A stretch of 64,000 nt of DNA from Ignavibacteria bacterium (GCA_016178595.1 JACOSY010000023.1:62001-126000); one strand, 5' to 3'. Numbered from the stretch's first letter, positions 20,104 to 29,697 are shown. Notes: generated by a model from the sequence alone, not told the origin. Program-made: numbers and translations.

Positions 20104-21702
20104 TTACATGGTACCGGCAGGCGTTGCCGCCGCCGAATCTGCTCTCCCGGACTTCTCGGGTTGCGGAGGTACCGAGATAATGAAATTGTACACCGGCGGC
20201 GCTTTTTCACGGATTTCTTTCACTTCAACCTTCGTCAGTGTGGAGTTATCAAAGAGGGCCGAAATTCTGGGAATTCGTGCACGGTAGAGCGTATATCCCT
20301 GAATGCTCATTGCGCCGCCGCCAAGCGCCTTGACTTCTGTAACCCAAATAGCACCAAGGTCTTCAACGCCCTTCGTCAACTGCACCAGCATCCGATTCCA
20401 CCTATCACTACCAGGTACGAGCGAATCATAAACACCAAGGGCAGTATTGTAACGACTGATTTGTTGGTTCAAATTCGCAATAGCTACTTTCAACCGCTCG
20501 TTCTCAGCGAGCTTATCCTGGAGTTGATTCAGAACATTCTCTTTGCCGCTCACCTCCTTGTTCAGAGAAGCATACCGTGAAGTGAAGTAGAACGATGAGA
20601 GAAAAACTAGAAGGAGTAGCACATAACCATGCCATGCGAGTTTGAAGGAGCGCTGTTGCTCGCGGACTGATACTGGCAACACGTTAACAGGATAGAACGC
20701 CGGATGGGTGTCGTCCAGCACCTTCCATGCCGTTGCAATAGGAACAGCGAATTCCGGGATCATCTCCTGCTGTCCTGCCGCAAGTCCACTCGTATCCAAA
20801 TGCGGCGTACGCAGATACTGGACATCGACATCAGGCATCTGCTCGTGAATAAATTGGTCGAATGCGATGCGGTGGCTTTCTCCGGCGAGGAGGATTTTAT
20901 CAATACGCGGGAGGCCCATGTTATCCTGTTCGAGGAGCAAGCGGGCGTACACTGTATTCTGTATATTGGGCGAGTCGTGTCCTTCACCAACCACAGGGGC
21001 AAAGTGGAAGAATTCCGAACCCTTCATAAAGATAAGCCGCGTGAATTCCACTCCCACATAGATGATTGTTGTGACCTCGTCGGAGGAAAATCCATAGTTA
21101 GCGCGAGCCAGATTCAGAAGCGCAATGTCAGAAATTTCTATGAGCGAAATTCTCGGCAGGCGTTTCCCAAGAAATGGCTTGATCTCCTCCAACACGCGAA
21201 GCATCATCATGCCATCCTCGCGGACAACACTCACGAGGTTCTTGTCGGCAGATTGGAAGTAATCGATCGCATCAATGGCCGGTTGGACAGCCCGGACGCT
21301 TCGAAGTTCATCGAGAATACGCTGCTTCAGCTTGTTCCCTTTTAGCCCAAAGTCGCTTTCAAGTGTATGGTAGTAGATACTCGGTTCAGAAATCGCATAA
21401 CCGAGAACATAGGAGGCCGAGGGATACTTCGAAAGAAGGCCGAGCATAATGCTGTTGTTGTCCGAGGCAGCGTCGTCGGTTCCTTCCGTGGTCGGGATGG
21501 TGAACGCTTCAGCAGACTCGCTAAGGGATTCGAGATCAACACTTGCTGACTGACGTTCTTCAAGCTTTGAAGCAAGCGTTGTAGATGTTAGCTCGTCAAT
21601 GATGATTTTGCCGCGTTTGAGCGAAAGCTTGGCAAGTTTGATCTCCAGCCCGTCGACGAAGATACCAATAGCACTGTTCTTATTTCCTCTGAGTGATGCC
21701 AT
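20104..21702 (-). CDS. PilM-PilN fusion protein of the pilus assembly platform
   Basis: The protein has 532 residues. Residues 1-345 form a cytoplasmic actin-like domain of PilM type (AIGIFVDGLEIKLAKLSL at the start, TTIIYVGVEFTRLIFMKG near 210), although the nucleotide-binding motif is degenerate. A single membrane helix lies at about 353-372 (YVLLLLVFLSSFYFTSRY). A PilN-like coiled coil (about 380-410) and a small periplasmic alpha/beta domain follow, with a Pro/Ala-rich tail. This is the same order as GspL of type II secretion, where the two parts are naturally one protein. It should couple the cytoplasmic ATPases to the PilO/secretin complex. ATG 21702 starts 32 bp after the PilT stop. 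Confidence 0.85.
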   Translation of the reverse strand: MASLRGNKNSAIGIFVDGLEIKLAKLSLKRGKIIIDELTSTTLASKLEERQSASVDLESLSESAEAFTIPTTEGTDDAASDNNSIMLGLLSKYPSASYVLGYAISEPSIYYHTLESDFGLKGNKLKQRILDELRSVRAVQPAIDAIDYFQSADKNLVSVVREDGMMMLRVLEEIKPFLGKRLPRISLIEISDIALLNLARANYGFSSDEVTTIIYVGVEFTRLIFMKGSEFFHFAPVVGEGHDSPNIQNTVYARLLLEQDNMGLPRIDKILLAGESHRIAFDQFIHEQMPDVDVQYLRTPHLDTSGLAAGQQEMIPEFAVPIATAWKVLDDTHPAFYPVNVLPVSVREQQRSFKLAWHGYVLLLLVFLSSFYFTSRYASLNKEVSGKENVLNQLQDKLAENERLKVAIANLNQQISRYNTALGVYDSLVPGSDRWNRMLVQLTKGVEDLGAIWVTEVKALGGGAMSIQGYTLYRARIPRISALFDNSTLTKVEVKEIREKAPPVYNFIISVPPQPEKSGRADSAAATPAGTM

Positions 21703-21734
21703 AGCCTAATGAACCTCTGTGTGTGTTCAGAATT

Positions 21735-22967
21735 TTAATCTCCCTTCGGAACAAGGTTGAGCAACTGCTGTAAACGCCGTTTGTTGTTTGCAAAATTGAT
21801 GACAGTTTCTAGCGAAATCTTTTTCGCAAGGTAGAGTCGCTTCAGATCCTGTTCCATTGTCACCATCCCTATATCACCCGATTCTGACATCATCTGGTAA
21901 ATTTCGCCCGTGTTGTTGTTCTTGATCGCGGCACGAACCGATGGCGTTGCGATCATTACTTCCTTCGCGAGTACGCGTTTCTTGTCTAGACTCGGGACCA
22001 GTTTTTGAGAAATGACGCACTGTAATACGTCGGCGAGTCGGTTGCGGACACGCTCTTGCTCGATAGGAGGAACTTCTCCGATGATACGGTCAATACTTTC
22101 AACTGCAGATGACGTGTGTAAGGTCGAGAATACTTTGTGACCGCTATCAGTGATTTCCAGCGCTGTCAGGATTGTATCAGGATCGCGCAGTTCGCCGATC
22201 ACGATGATATCGGGATCTTGGCGCAGTGCTTGAACAGCACCCTCTTTAAAAGAGAGTACATCTCGCCCCACTTCACGATGACGAATAATACATCGGTCCG
22301 ACTTGTGAACATACTCGACAGGCGAAGCGATGATCACCACATGTGCATCGATAACGTGATTGTTTGCGTCAACGATGCTGTCAAGTGTCGTGCTCTTGCC
22401 GGAGCCAGTTATACCTGTGATAAGAATGAGGCCTTCTTTTGTATGCGCAAGGCTTAAAACTCGCGTGACATTTGTATGAAAGTCAAGGTTCTTGTACGAC
22501 CTTACTGTCTGGTTAATGGCGCGCATGTTCAATGCGATCTGATCAAGATCGAAGTACGTATCAGCACGGTAGCGATGCATTTGACCATCGTGCTCGATTG
22601 TATAGGAAAAATCGAGGTTCCGGTTTTCATAAAGGAACTGACGCTGACGCTCCAGGAGGATAGACTGAACAAGAACGTTCATCTCGTCAAAGTGGAAAGT
22701 CGGAAGCGTCGCATCAGCTTTCTTGTCTCCGTAAATCCGATACCAGATCATTTCGCGAGAGCCATATCCTCCCATGTCAATGTCGGAGGCTGCAATCTCG
22801 AACATCCTTAACAGGAAACTATCAAACATACGCTTGACGATGACTCGCTCTTCCTGAGATTGCCGTGCAACTAGATCGCCAATCAGCATTTGCCGTTCGA
22901 CGCCATACGCTGTCTCTGGAACATTCTTGACAATGTCTTTTAGTATCAATAACGCTTCGTCGTTCAT
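21735..22967 (-). CDS. PilT-like retraction ATPase
   Basis: The protein has 410 residues. Walker A is GITGSGKSTT at about 183, the Asp box is ASPVEYVHKSD, Walker B is DIIVIGELRDPDTI and the His box is HKVFSTLHTSSAVESIDRII. The segment VRAAIKNNNTGEIYQ corresponds to the AIRNLIRE retraction motif of PilT, though it is diverged. The N-terminal 150 residues form a PAS-like domain. It lacks the N-terminal MshEN region and the zinc-binding CxxC pairs of PilB, which supports a retraction motor. About 210 bp of AT-rich sequence and a terminator separate it from the pilin genes upstream, so it likely starts a second transcript that continues into PilMN, PilO, the secretin and perhaps the Ig-repeat lipoprotein. 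Confidence 0.92.
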   Translation of the reverse strand: MNDEALLILKDIVKNVPETAYGVERQMLIGDLVARQSQEERVIVKRMFDSFLLRMFEIAASDIDMGGYGSREMIWYRIYGDKKADATLPTFHFDEMNVLVQSILLERQRQFLYENRNLDFSYTIEHDGQMHRYRADTYFDLDQIALNMRAINQTVRSYKNLDFHTNVTRVLSLAHTKEGLILITGITGSGKSTTLDSIVDANNHVIDAHVVIIASPVEYVHKSDRCIIRHREVGRDVLSFKEGAVQALRQDPDIIVIGELRDPDTILTALEITDSGHKVFSTLHTSSAVESIDRIIGEVPPIEQERVRNRLADVLQCVISQKLVPSLDKKRVLAKEVMIATPSVRAAIKNNNTGEIYQMMSESGDIGMVTMEQDLKRLYLAKKISLETVINFANNKRRLQQLLNLVPKGD

Positions 22968-23084
22968 TACCTATTTTGCCTGATTGTGCAAATTTAAAGT
23001 GATTCTTTAAATATTTGTTATATTCATCTAATTTCGAACCGCTTAATATATATAAAATTTATACTCATGTCAATAGTCTAAACC

Positions 23085-23120
23085 AAAAAATGCCTTGACG
23101 AGGTTATCCCAGATCAAGGC
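23085..23120 (-). terminator. Intrinsic terminator after the pseudopilin genes
   Basis: On the minus strand, the stem GCCTTGA / TCAAGGC with a 15-base loop is followed by ATTTTTTGG. It lies about 60 bp after the stop of the gene ending at 23180 and separates the PilC-PilB-pseudopilin transcript from pilT. The plus strand also has TTTT after the stem. Confidence 0.65.
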
Positions 23121-23179
23121 TTTTCACGGGTATTCTTTGCGAGAAATTTTAGGCGGAGATTCCCAAACGGCCAAAATGT

Positions 23180-24211
23180 TTATTCATACCAACGCATCAC
23201 CTTGTAAGCCTGAAGCTTATTGATGTACATTGCCATTTGGAGCGCGGAATAGCTGTACTTGACATCGGAGGTACCCTTCAACTTGAAGCTGCTACCAGAT
23301 GCACCGGCGATCAGAATTGATCCAAGAATCTGGGGGGTGCCGTAGTCTGCTGACATATCAATCTCATCATCTCCTCCGACTGCGATCACGAGACCGTACA
23401 TATCGAACGTACCGTCGAAATGAATCGTTCCTTTCACCACCAAGACACCATAGAATTTTCCACTGCCGGCAAACTTCACGTCACCATTGGCATAACCAAT
23501 CATGGGCAACGTCGTAGACCCGTATGTGCCATTATAGGTATTCCCATTAGAGAAAACGTAGTCCGCTGCCGAAATATATTCATTGACATATAGTGCTGGA
23601 TTATCCGGCGGATTAACCGAAAGGTTGTTCGGATCACCGGTAATCTTCGCGCTATAAGGTACGACAAGCAGGCTCTCCACCGCATTGAGGGTGGTTACGC
23701 CATTTGTGTCCTTGGCTGCATCACCACGCGTACCATCCATGTTGTAGTTATTTCCTGTGATACGCGATGGATTATCCATCGAAAAATCTATTGGGCTTGA
23801 TGATAGTCCCACCGCTGAATTTATTAGTGGAAACGGTTTCGGAAAACGCTGCAAGCGAAGCTGCATTGAGTATGTCGTGTCCATGTACTTGGCTTTACTC
23901 GTGAGATCAACGGTATCCAGGAATGATGGATTAGCAAGCTGAATAGAGACAGAACACACACCCGACATCACATTCGAAACTAACCACACTTTTCGCCCGC
24001 TATTCAATGGATTTACTAATGATGTGTCGTTCCGATCCAATTTTCTCAGCATAAGATTCACGCCCGTGTGTGCAATATTCCGTGCGTAGGTATACTCATG
24101 AAATCCTACAACATTCTCCGTCAAGCTTTTCTTCGACCTATTCATCGAAAGTCCGATGATTGCGACTGTAAATGACAGTCCAACGACGATTATCAGCAGC
24201 ATTCTTCCCAT
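23180..24211 (-). CDS. Pseudopilin-like / PilX-like minor pilin
   Basis: The protein has 343 residues. It begins MGRMLLIIVVGLSFTVAIIG, that is a Gly at position 2 followed by a hydrophobic helix of pilin type, but without the usual Glu at +5 of the mature protein. The large C-terminal part is beta-rich and Ser/Gly/Asn-rich, with VNPPDNPALYVNEY and a region around 240-300 (GVLVVKGTIHFDGTFDMYG) resembling the glycan-like beta-helix segment of PilX/PilY-associated minor pilins. Position after two other short pilin-like genes supports a minor pilin or tip component. Specific function is not recognised. Confidence 0.65.
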   Translation of the reverse strand: MGRMLLIIVVGLSFTVAIIGLSMNRSKKSLTENVVGFHEYTYARNIAHTGVNLMLRKLDRNDTSLVNPLNSGRKVWLVSNVMSGVCSVSIQLANPSFLDTVDLTSKAKYMDTTYSMQLRLQRFPKPFPLINSAVGLSSSPIDFSMDNPSRITGNNYNMDGTRGDAAKDTNGVTTLNAVESLLVVPYSAKITGDPNNLSVNPPDNPALYVNEYISAADYVFSNGNTYNGTYGSTTLPMIGYANGDVKFAGSGKFYGVLVVKGTIHFDGTFDMYGLVIAVGGDDEIDMSADYGTPQILGSILIAGASGSSFKLKGTSDVKYSYSALQMAMYINKLQAYKVMRWYE

Positions 24212-24226
24212 GGCATTTTTCTCCGT

Positions 24227-24808
24227 TTACAAGTTGCGTGGGTAGATCAGTTTCTGGTAGTATCCGCCAATATAGCCCGATCCCTGTGTCCGCGTTGTAT
24301 CGAAAGGCTCGGGACTTTCGAGTGTCAGCAAGATCCGGATCGATTTGATGCTATCCAACATACTTCCGGTCACTGGAGTTGCCATAAGTGAATCTCTCGA
24401 ATCGTAATATGAGAATTTCAAGCGTGTAATACTGAAATCTATGTAGACCTTATTCGTATTCTCATACCGGTACAACGATTTATCACGAGGGTTCTTTGAC
24501 CATGCTACAAAACCACCTAAATTGTACTCTACACTATCTGTCGCACTACCGACATTGAACAAGTTCGCACGAAATTTAAGCCGCGAAGTATCGGCAATGC
24601 GTATCGCACCCGCGCGTGGAACTTTGTACCCAACTTTGTGTAAATCATATTCGAGAATGCGAGCGAGTTGTATCGTTTCGGTCTGCATTCGGAGTTCCGT
24701 CAGAGCTTTGAAGTTCTCATTCCCCATATTCACGTTCACGTTGAGGATCATGATTACCACCATCCCGACGAGAATGGCAGCGCCAATAATATCGAGCATC
24801 ACTGTCAT
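24227..24808 (-). CDS. Pseudopilin-like protein (PilW-like position)
   Basis: The protein has 193 residues. It starts MTVMLDIIGAAILVGMVVIM, a hydrophobic N-terminal helix typical of pilin-like proteins, followed by an amphipathic continuation (ENFKALTELRMQTETIQLA) and a C-terminal beta-rich domain. There is no clear Gly/Glu prepilin cleavage motif at the N-terminus. It lies 15 bp upstream of the PilX-like gene and 62 bp after the PilV-like gene, all on the minus strand. A minor pilin of PilW type is the best guess from position and layout; the match is not strong. Confidence 0.6.
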   Translation of the reverse strand: MTVMLDIIGAAILVGMVVIMILNVNVNMGNENFKALTELRMQTETIQLARILEYDLHKVGYKVPRAGAIRIADTSRLKFRANLFNVGSATDSVEYNLGGFVAWSKNPRDKSLYRYENTNKVYIDFSITRLKFSYYDSRDSLMATPVTGSMLDSIKSIRILLTLESPEPFDTTRTQGSGYIGGYYQKLIYPRNL

Positions 24809-24870
24809 TATACTTGCTCTCCTACAGGATAAAAGATATATGAGGGATGCATCGGCCGGGAATACGATTA

Positions 24871-25428
24871 TTAGAAATATCGCCTGTAGACTGCAATGTC
24901 CGAAAGTTGGAGCGGAGAAGACATGTTCGGATGTCTGACAGTCACTATGATTTTCTTATAGAACGTTTGAGTGGACGATTTTTGATTTGGATTGGATTCT
25001 GACACATAGTAAACCGTATCCACTACAGTGAATGTGCCAAGCAAAGAGGAATACGCCTTGCGCGTGTAGCCATTGTAGTCATCAACATCGTTATAGCCTG
25101 TAACCTTGCTTATCGACTTGTAAGGTGTTGTCGTGTCCGGAGGTTCCGGCAATGGGACATTGTGAGATTCGGTGGAACTTGGTCCCAACTCCGAAGGAGA
25201 TGTGAAAGCCGTTGAATCGTATACTTTGGCTCCACCGGCAGTCGCCAAATCATAACTCTTTGTCTGGATTTCATCAATCATCGTCTGTGCAATCGACACC
25301 GCGACGAGACTCGTTTCAGCATTTAGCATGTCGGTCGTCTTGCTTATCAACATACGATTTACAGTAAGAGTGATGCCACCGAGAATTATGAGCGCACCAA
25401 GTACCGCCAACATTTGTCCAGTATTCAT
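24871..25428 (-). CDS. Pseudopilin-like protein (PilV-like position)
   Basis: The protein has 185 residues. The short leader MNTG is followed by a hydrophobic helix QMLAVLGALIILGGITLTV, consistent with a minimal class III signal cut after Gly4, but Glu+5 is missing. The later segment AETSLVAVSIAQTMIDEIQ resembles the amphipathic helix of PilV/GspI-like proteins, which often read EATALAQSLIEEI. The C-terminus is beta-rich, with DTVYYVSESNPN. It lies 84 bp downstream of PilB. Likely a minor pilin that helps initiate pilus assembly. Confidence 0.65.
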   Translation of the reverse strand: MNTGQMLAVLGALIILGGITLTVNRMLISKTTDMLNAETSLVAVSIAQTMIDEIQTKSYDLATAGGAKVYDSTAFTSPSELGPSSTESHNVPLPEPPDTTTPYKSISKVTGYNDVDDYNGYTRKAYSSLLGTFTVVDTVYYVSESNPNQKSSTQTFYKKIIVTVRHPNMSSPLQLSDIAVYRRYF

Positions 25429-25512
25429 ACTATCTCCTTCTTCACAAACTTAAGCTACAATGCTTTGCTACAAGTCGCAATAGTTCGTGTGAGGGCTGTC
25501 AAGCCGCACTTG

Positions 25513-27300
25513 TTACTCCTCGGTTGTCGTGGAGATGATTTCTTCAAGCGTCGTCACGCCTTGCATCATTCGTTCCATACCAGATCGCCGCAAGGTCCAC
25601 ATTCCATCCTTCATCGCTTGCTCGCGGATTGCGTTCTCGTCGATGTCGTCTCCAGAACTGACGATGATTTGTTTGATCTCTCTTGTAAAGTAGAGCGCTT
25701 CGTGGATCGCCGCACGCCCCTTCCATCCCTGGGTACATTTATCACATCCTACAGGTTCGAAGAATGTAGCCTTACCGAGCAACTCCTCTGTAAAGCCGAA
25801 TTTGAGATAAATCTCACGGTCACGATCGGACATCTTCATTGGTTTTTTGCAATTGGCACAGAGCGTTCGGACCAAACGTTGGGCAACTACGATATTGATT
25901 GCATACGCGATGAGGAATGGCTCGATCCCCATCTTGAAAAGACGTGCGACTGCACTCGGCGCATCATTGGTGTGAAGGGTTGAGAAAGTCAAGTGGCCGG
26001 TGTTTGCGAGTTTAATAGCGATTTCTGCCGTTGGCTTGTCACGCATTTCACCGACAAGTACGATATCTGGGTCGTGACGAAGAATGCCACGAATGGCCTG
26101 CTCGAAGTTCATCTTAGGACCAATCTTTAACTGTCGCGCACCCCTGATAATGTACTCGACAGGCTCTTCGACTGTGAGAACATTCACAGTGGGATCAATG
26201 ACTTGATGAAGCGCTGCAATGAGCGTTGTGCTTTTGCCGCTTCCGGTGGGACCGGTTAGAATCACAATCCCCTGCGGTTTTGAAATCGCTTTGTAGAAGA
26301 AATCCTTTGCAGGACCCTGCAGACCCAGTTTATTCAGATCAGTGATGACTTTGCGATCATCAAGAACACGAATAACAATGCTTTCAAATTTGTGTTTCAC
26401 ATCGACGCCAACGATGGGCATGATGGAAACACGAAAACGAATCTGGTGCCCATCGACGATCCGCTGAATAAAGCCATCTTGTGTTGATTCACGCTCGAAA
26501 CGGTCGACGTTCTTTGAGCGATCTTTCACCACGGCCGCGATGGCTTCAGGCATTGTATTCTCCTGCGTGTACCACTGCTTGAGACTGCCATCGATCCGGA
26601 AAAAAAACTCCGTCCTTTTTTCCTCCTTTCCAATAACGTGTACATCACTCGCACCCTGTCGTACCGCCTCAACAAGAATTCCTTCCACGAGATTAACGAG
26701 TGCGCTTTTGTTAATCTCCGTATCGAGCGCTTCTTCATCAAGAGCACTGTCATCACCGGCGCCGGTCAAGTCAACCTCGGCCTCTTGCAGCAGCTTGAGG
26801 AACTCATTTTCAAGCGGAATGACTTGCTCCATAAGATTCTGCAGGTCTTTCAGCCGGCAGTAACAGACCTCATACTTTTTCACACCGAAGTAGCGCGCAA
26901 TCGTCGGGATGTTTCGATCGGTCGGATCTGCGGCAACAATGATGAGTTTATCGGGCTGCTTCTCGTCAAATCGGAGAGGCAACAACTTCGCCTGTATCAA
27001 GAGGCCACGGTACGTGTCAGCAAGTCCATCAATATATTTCTTGATGAACCCGATGCGTTCTTCCGTGAAACTCTCGTCTTTGAGGAAAATTTCGCGGAAC
27101 GCATAGAGATTTGCGACTTCCCTGAAAACTGCATCGTGATCAACCTGGAAATCGCTGACCAGAATCTGTCCGAGGTTTCGCCGACTTTTCTTGTCTTCAG
27201 TCTCTCGGATCTGGAGAGATTTCTCGAGGGTCTCGTAGTCGACAACGCCCTTTTTTAGAAGGGTATACCCAATTTTATCACTTATGTCAATGTCTGGCAT
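25513..27300 (-). CDS. pilB: PilB/GspE-type assembly ATPase
   Basis: The protein has 595 residues. The N-terminal MshEN/T2SSE_N region covers about 5-150 (KIGYTLLKKGVVDYETLEKS). The ATPase core has Walker A GPTGSGKSTTL at about 349, Asp box VEEPVEYIIRGARQ, Walker B DPDIVLVGEMRDKPTAEIA and His box GHLTFSTLHTNDAPSAVARL. The zinc-binding pair of PilB/GspE is present (CANC near 480 and CDKCTQGWKGRAAIHE near 517). It powers pilus extension or pseudopilus assembly from the cytoplasmic face. It sits 47 bp downstream of the PilC gene and should act with PilT (21735-22967) as antagonistic motors. Confidence 0.95.
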   Translation of the reverse strand: MPDIDISDKIGYTLLKKGVVDYETLEKSLQIRETEDKKSRRNLGQILVSDFQVDHDAVFREVANLYAFREIFLKDESFTEERIGFIKKYIDGLADTYRGLLIQAKLLPLRFDEKQPDKLIIVAADPTDRNIPTIARYFGVKKYEVCYCRLKDLQNLMEQVIPLENEFLKLLQEAEVDLTGAGDDSALDEEALDTEINKSALVNLVEGILVEAVRQGASDVHVIGKEEKRTEFFFRIDGSLKQWYTQENTMPEAIAAVVKDRSKNVDRFERESTQDGFIQRIVDGHQIRFRVSIMPIVGVDVKHKFESIVIRVLDDRKVITDLNKLGLQGPAKDFFYKAISKPQGIVILTGPTGSGKSTTLIAALHQVIDPTVNVLTVEEPVEYIIRGARQLKIGPKMNFEQAIRGILRHDPDIVLVGEMRDKPTAEIAIKLANTGHLTFSTLHTNDAPSAVARLFKMGIEPFLIAYAINIVVAQRLVRTLCANCKKPMKMSDRDREIYLKFGFTEELLGKATFFEPVGCDKCTQGWKGRAAIHEALYFTREIKQIIVSSGDDIDENAIREQAMKDGMWTLRRSGMERMMQGVTTLEEIISTTTEE

Positions 27301-27347
27301 ATAATTTCTTCACATGCGTTTTCGAGATGTTTACCGACATCACCATC

Positions 27348-28700
27348 TCAGTTTGCACCAGGCGCAGTGCTGGGATGGAAGGTCGCCGTCTCGGAGGAAA
27401 CGAGTGTCAGCAGTGTCAGCACGATCATAATGATTAAGCTGATCCAGAGCTGAATAAAATCGATCGCATTGCGCATCTTGTAGCTCGTTTCCTTCTCGTA
27501 ATATTCTGCAAGCTGAAGTGCCGTGTGCTTCACCGTACCGGTTTCTGCGCCTGAATGAAAACGTGAGACGGCAGTTTTGGTAAATACGCCCGATGCTTCA
27601 AAAGCTTCAGTTATGCCTGCACCTTTCTCGACCATCATGGGAATGGCGACGGTCTTTACCTGGTGTTCCATATATTTGTTTCCGCAAGCTTCGGCAGCCA
27701 TTTTAATGACATCGATGTTTTCGCCAGCGCCACTATACAAGGCGTAAAACACACGACAGAAGATTTCGATCGATGTCTTGTGGAGCAAAGGCCCAATGAT
27801 AGGCACCTTCCAGATGTATTTGTCTCGAAAGAAGCGTCCGCGCTCAGTCGTAAAGAATCGAACTGCAAAAAGAACTGGAACGATGGTGCAGATGAGCAAG
27901 ATGACGAAATATTCCTGTAGAAAATAGCTGAATTGCAACGTTGCATACGTCATCGGGAATTGGTGCATATCGACTTTCAGCCGTACGAAGACTTCCGCCA
28001 TGCTTGGGAAAATGAAACCGACGTAGTATATGCACGCACCAAAGAGAGCGATTAATGTTACTGTCGGCATTATGAGGGCGCTCTTGAGATTTTTTTTGAA
28101 CTCCGCCCTGCGCTCAAGGAACTTTGCGGTACTGTCATAGATCTCGGCCATGTTACCGCTCTTGGAGGCAAGACCGAGCATGTGTGCAGTGAAGCGTCCA
28201 AGGATCGCTTCCTGTTTGATAAAAACTTTCTCGCTATCCTTTCCTTGCTTCAGTTCGTTGTTGATCTCCTTGATGGCGTCTCGAAGTGTCTTGTTCGTAA
28301 TGTCGTTGACCATCAACTGGAGGATCTCATTGTAGGGAAGCTTTTGGCGGATAAGATCGGCGCTTACACGGACGAATGTGACGATCTCTGCCGTCGGTGG
28401 CTTCATCTTGAGGTCAAAGAGCTTTTTCTTAACACTAATAACCCGGAAGCCCATCTTCGAGAGTGCATCTTGGACTTCTTCACGCGTGAATGCTTTTTGT
28501 TCACCCATTACGGGCTTCTCGGCACCACGCTGAACTTTGTACATAAACGTCGCGCGAGGCAACAAACGGAGTAGTTTGAATTTCCGTTGTGCAGCCATCT
28601 GCTCTGCTTTTTGCTTCGCAGCTCGCGTATTCTCCGCCTCGATAATTCCCTGGACAGGTTTTCCTGCAGCAGAGAGCCCTTCAACACGATATTCAGGCAT
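27348..28700 (-). CDS. pilC: PilC/GspF-type inner-membrane platform protein
   Basis: The protein has 450 residues. An N-terminal region of about 120 residues (YRVEGLSAAGKPVQGIIEA) precedes two T2SSF four-helix domains, the first at about 120-240 (VRVSADLIRQKLPYNEILQL) and the second at about 320-430 (FYALYSGAGENIDVIKMAAE). Three membrane helices are visible (about 205-225, 265-285 and 415-435). Proteins of this family form the rotating inner-membrane base on which PilB and PilT act. It leads the PilC-PilB-pseudopilin transcript. The 335 bp upstream (28701-29035) contains no recognisable gene. Confidence 0.93.
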   Translation of the reverse strand: MPEYRVEGLSAAGKPVQGIIEAENTRAAKQKAEQMAAQRKFKLLRLLPRATFMYKVQRGAEKPVMGEQKAFTREEVQDALSKMGFRVISVKKKLFDLKMKPPTAEIVTFVRVSADLIRQKLPYNEILQLMVNDITNKTLRDAIKEINNELKQGKDSEKVFIKQEAILGRFTAHMLGLASKSGNMAEIYDSTAKFLERRAEFKKNLKSALIMPTVTLIALFGACIYYVGFIFPSMAEVFVRLKVDMHQFPMTYATLQFSYFLQEYFVILLICTIVPVLFAVRFFTTERGRFFRDKYIWKVPIIGPLLHKTSIEIFCRVFYALYSGAGENIDVIKMAAEACGNKYMEHQVKTVAIPMMVEKGAGITEAFEASGVFTKTAVSRFHSGAETGTVKHTALQLAEYYEKETSYKMRNAIDFIQLWISLIIMIVLTLLTLVSSETATFHPSTAPGAN

Positions 28701-29035
28701 AGGATATCTCCATCAATCTAGTTGGGTTCTTCCTCTTTCTCGCATCTTAATGTAGTGTTTGGTAACCAAATAACGAACACCCTCGTGAGCCAACGCACAC
28801 TTGTGCCTCTCCATATTCTTTCCTTTTGTCCCAAATCACTACCGGTACCTATTCTTATCTTATACATCATTCCCTCACTCGTCTTCTACCTTCTGTACCC
28901 AGATGTAAAAGCGTTGCCGGTGAAGAATTCCCTACATTTTCTTACCGAGCAACGCCATACTGATTGCTCAAATCACTTTTCAATTCCAATTTTCTTTATC
29001 CAGAATTTATTCGCACATTCCCTCGCGACCTTCGG

Positions 29036-29419
29036 TCACCAACCACTATAGCCATAGTTGATTGTTGTCGTCCCTGTGTCATCCACTGTACAAGTCGCAA
29101 CCCATGCAGTGTTAACAGATGATTGTCCTTGAAAGGTGGCAGTGTTAGAACCGACACTCGTAACTGAATACGTCCCATGATCATCTTTTTGCAGCTTTCG
29201 CGGGATAGCATAGCTAACGAATGAGTTACTACCACCACCCATAGTTGAAGGACGGATCTTGTAATGATATGCGTCTGCAGCGATCATCATTAGGCTCGAA
29301 GTTACGCCGTCTTTATTTGATGCGGCACTATTTGCTCCGAACAGAGAAACGCCAACGGCTATTGCAAGTCCGACGGCAAGCACGCCAACAATGATAAGGA
29401 GAAGCTGTTGTTGTCCCAT
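29036..29419 (-). CDS. Pilin-like protein, candidate major pilin
   Basis: The protein has 127 residues. It begins MGQQQLLLIIVGVLAVGLAI, a Gly2 leader followed by a hydrophobic helix of pilin type but again without Glu+5. Residues 30-50 form an amphipathic continuation and the C-terminal 80 residues are small, polar and beta-prone, with two cysteine-free strands and a final GYSGW. Size, hydrophobic N-terminus and position upstream of PilC, separated by its own 335 bp gap, fit a major pilin transcribed separately. Only one cysteine is visible in the C-terminal part, so the usual D-region disulfide is not expected. Assignment rests on layout and neighbours rather than a clear family match. Confidence 0.6.
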   Translation of the reverse strand: MGQQQLLLIIVGVLAVGLAIAVGVSLFGANSAASNKDGVTSSLMMIAADAYHYKIRPSTMGGGSNSFVSYAIPRKLQKDDHGTYSVTSVGSNTATFQGQSSVNTAWVATCTVDDTGTTTINYGYSGW

Positions 29420-29697
29420 AAATTACCTTTAACCTTCTTCCAATGGCGCATTACTTTGCGGCATCATCGAATTAGGTAAATCACTCTCTAAAGTAATACA
29501 ACCCCTATGCCAGTGAAATCAATAAGGAATGCAATAATTTTCGTGGGAATTCAAACAAGAAAAGACAGTTCGTGCGTTGAACCTGTTGTGTTGAACGACA
29601 AAACAGTAAACTTTGCGCTCAGAAAGGTATTTTCTACCCTTCTTGGTCCTCCTCGCCTTCGTTGTTACTCTTTGTTGCAAGCTGAACTTAGCACACG

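Noticed and set aside
20704..21345. A 213-codon plus-strand frame opposite the PilM-PilN gene
   Set aside because: It is wholly antisense to a gene with clear domain structure and has no motif of its own.
28990..29045. A possible terminator after the pilin-like gene (GACC-TTC-GGTC)
   Set aside because: The stem is only four pairs and there is no T run in the right direction.
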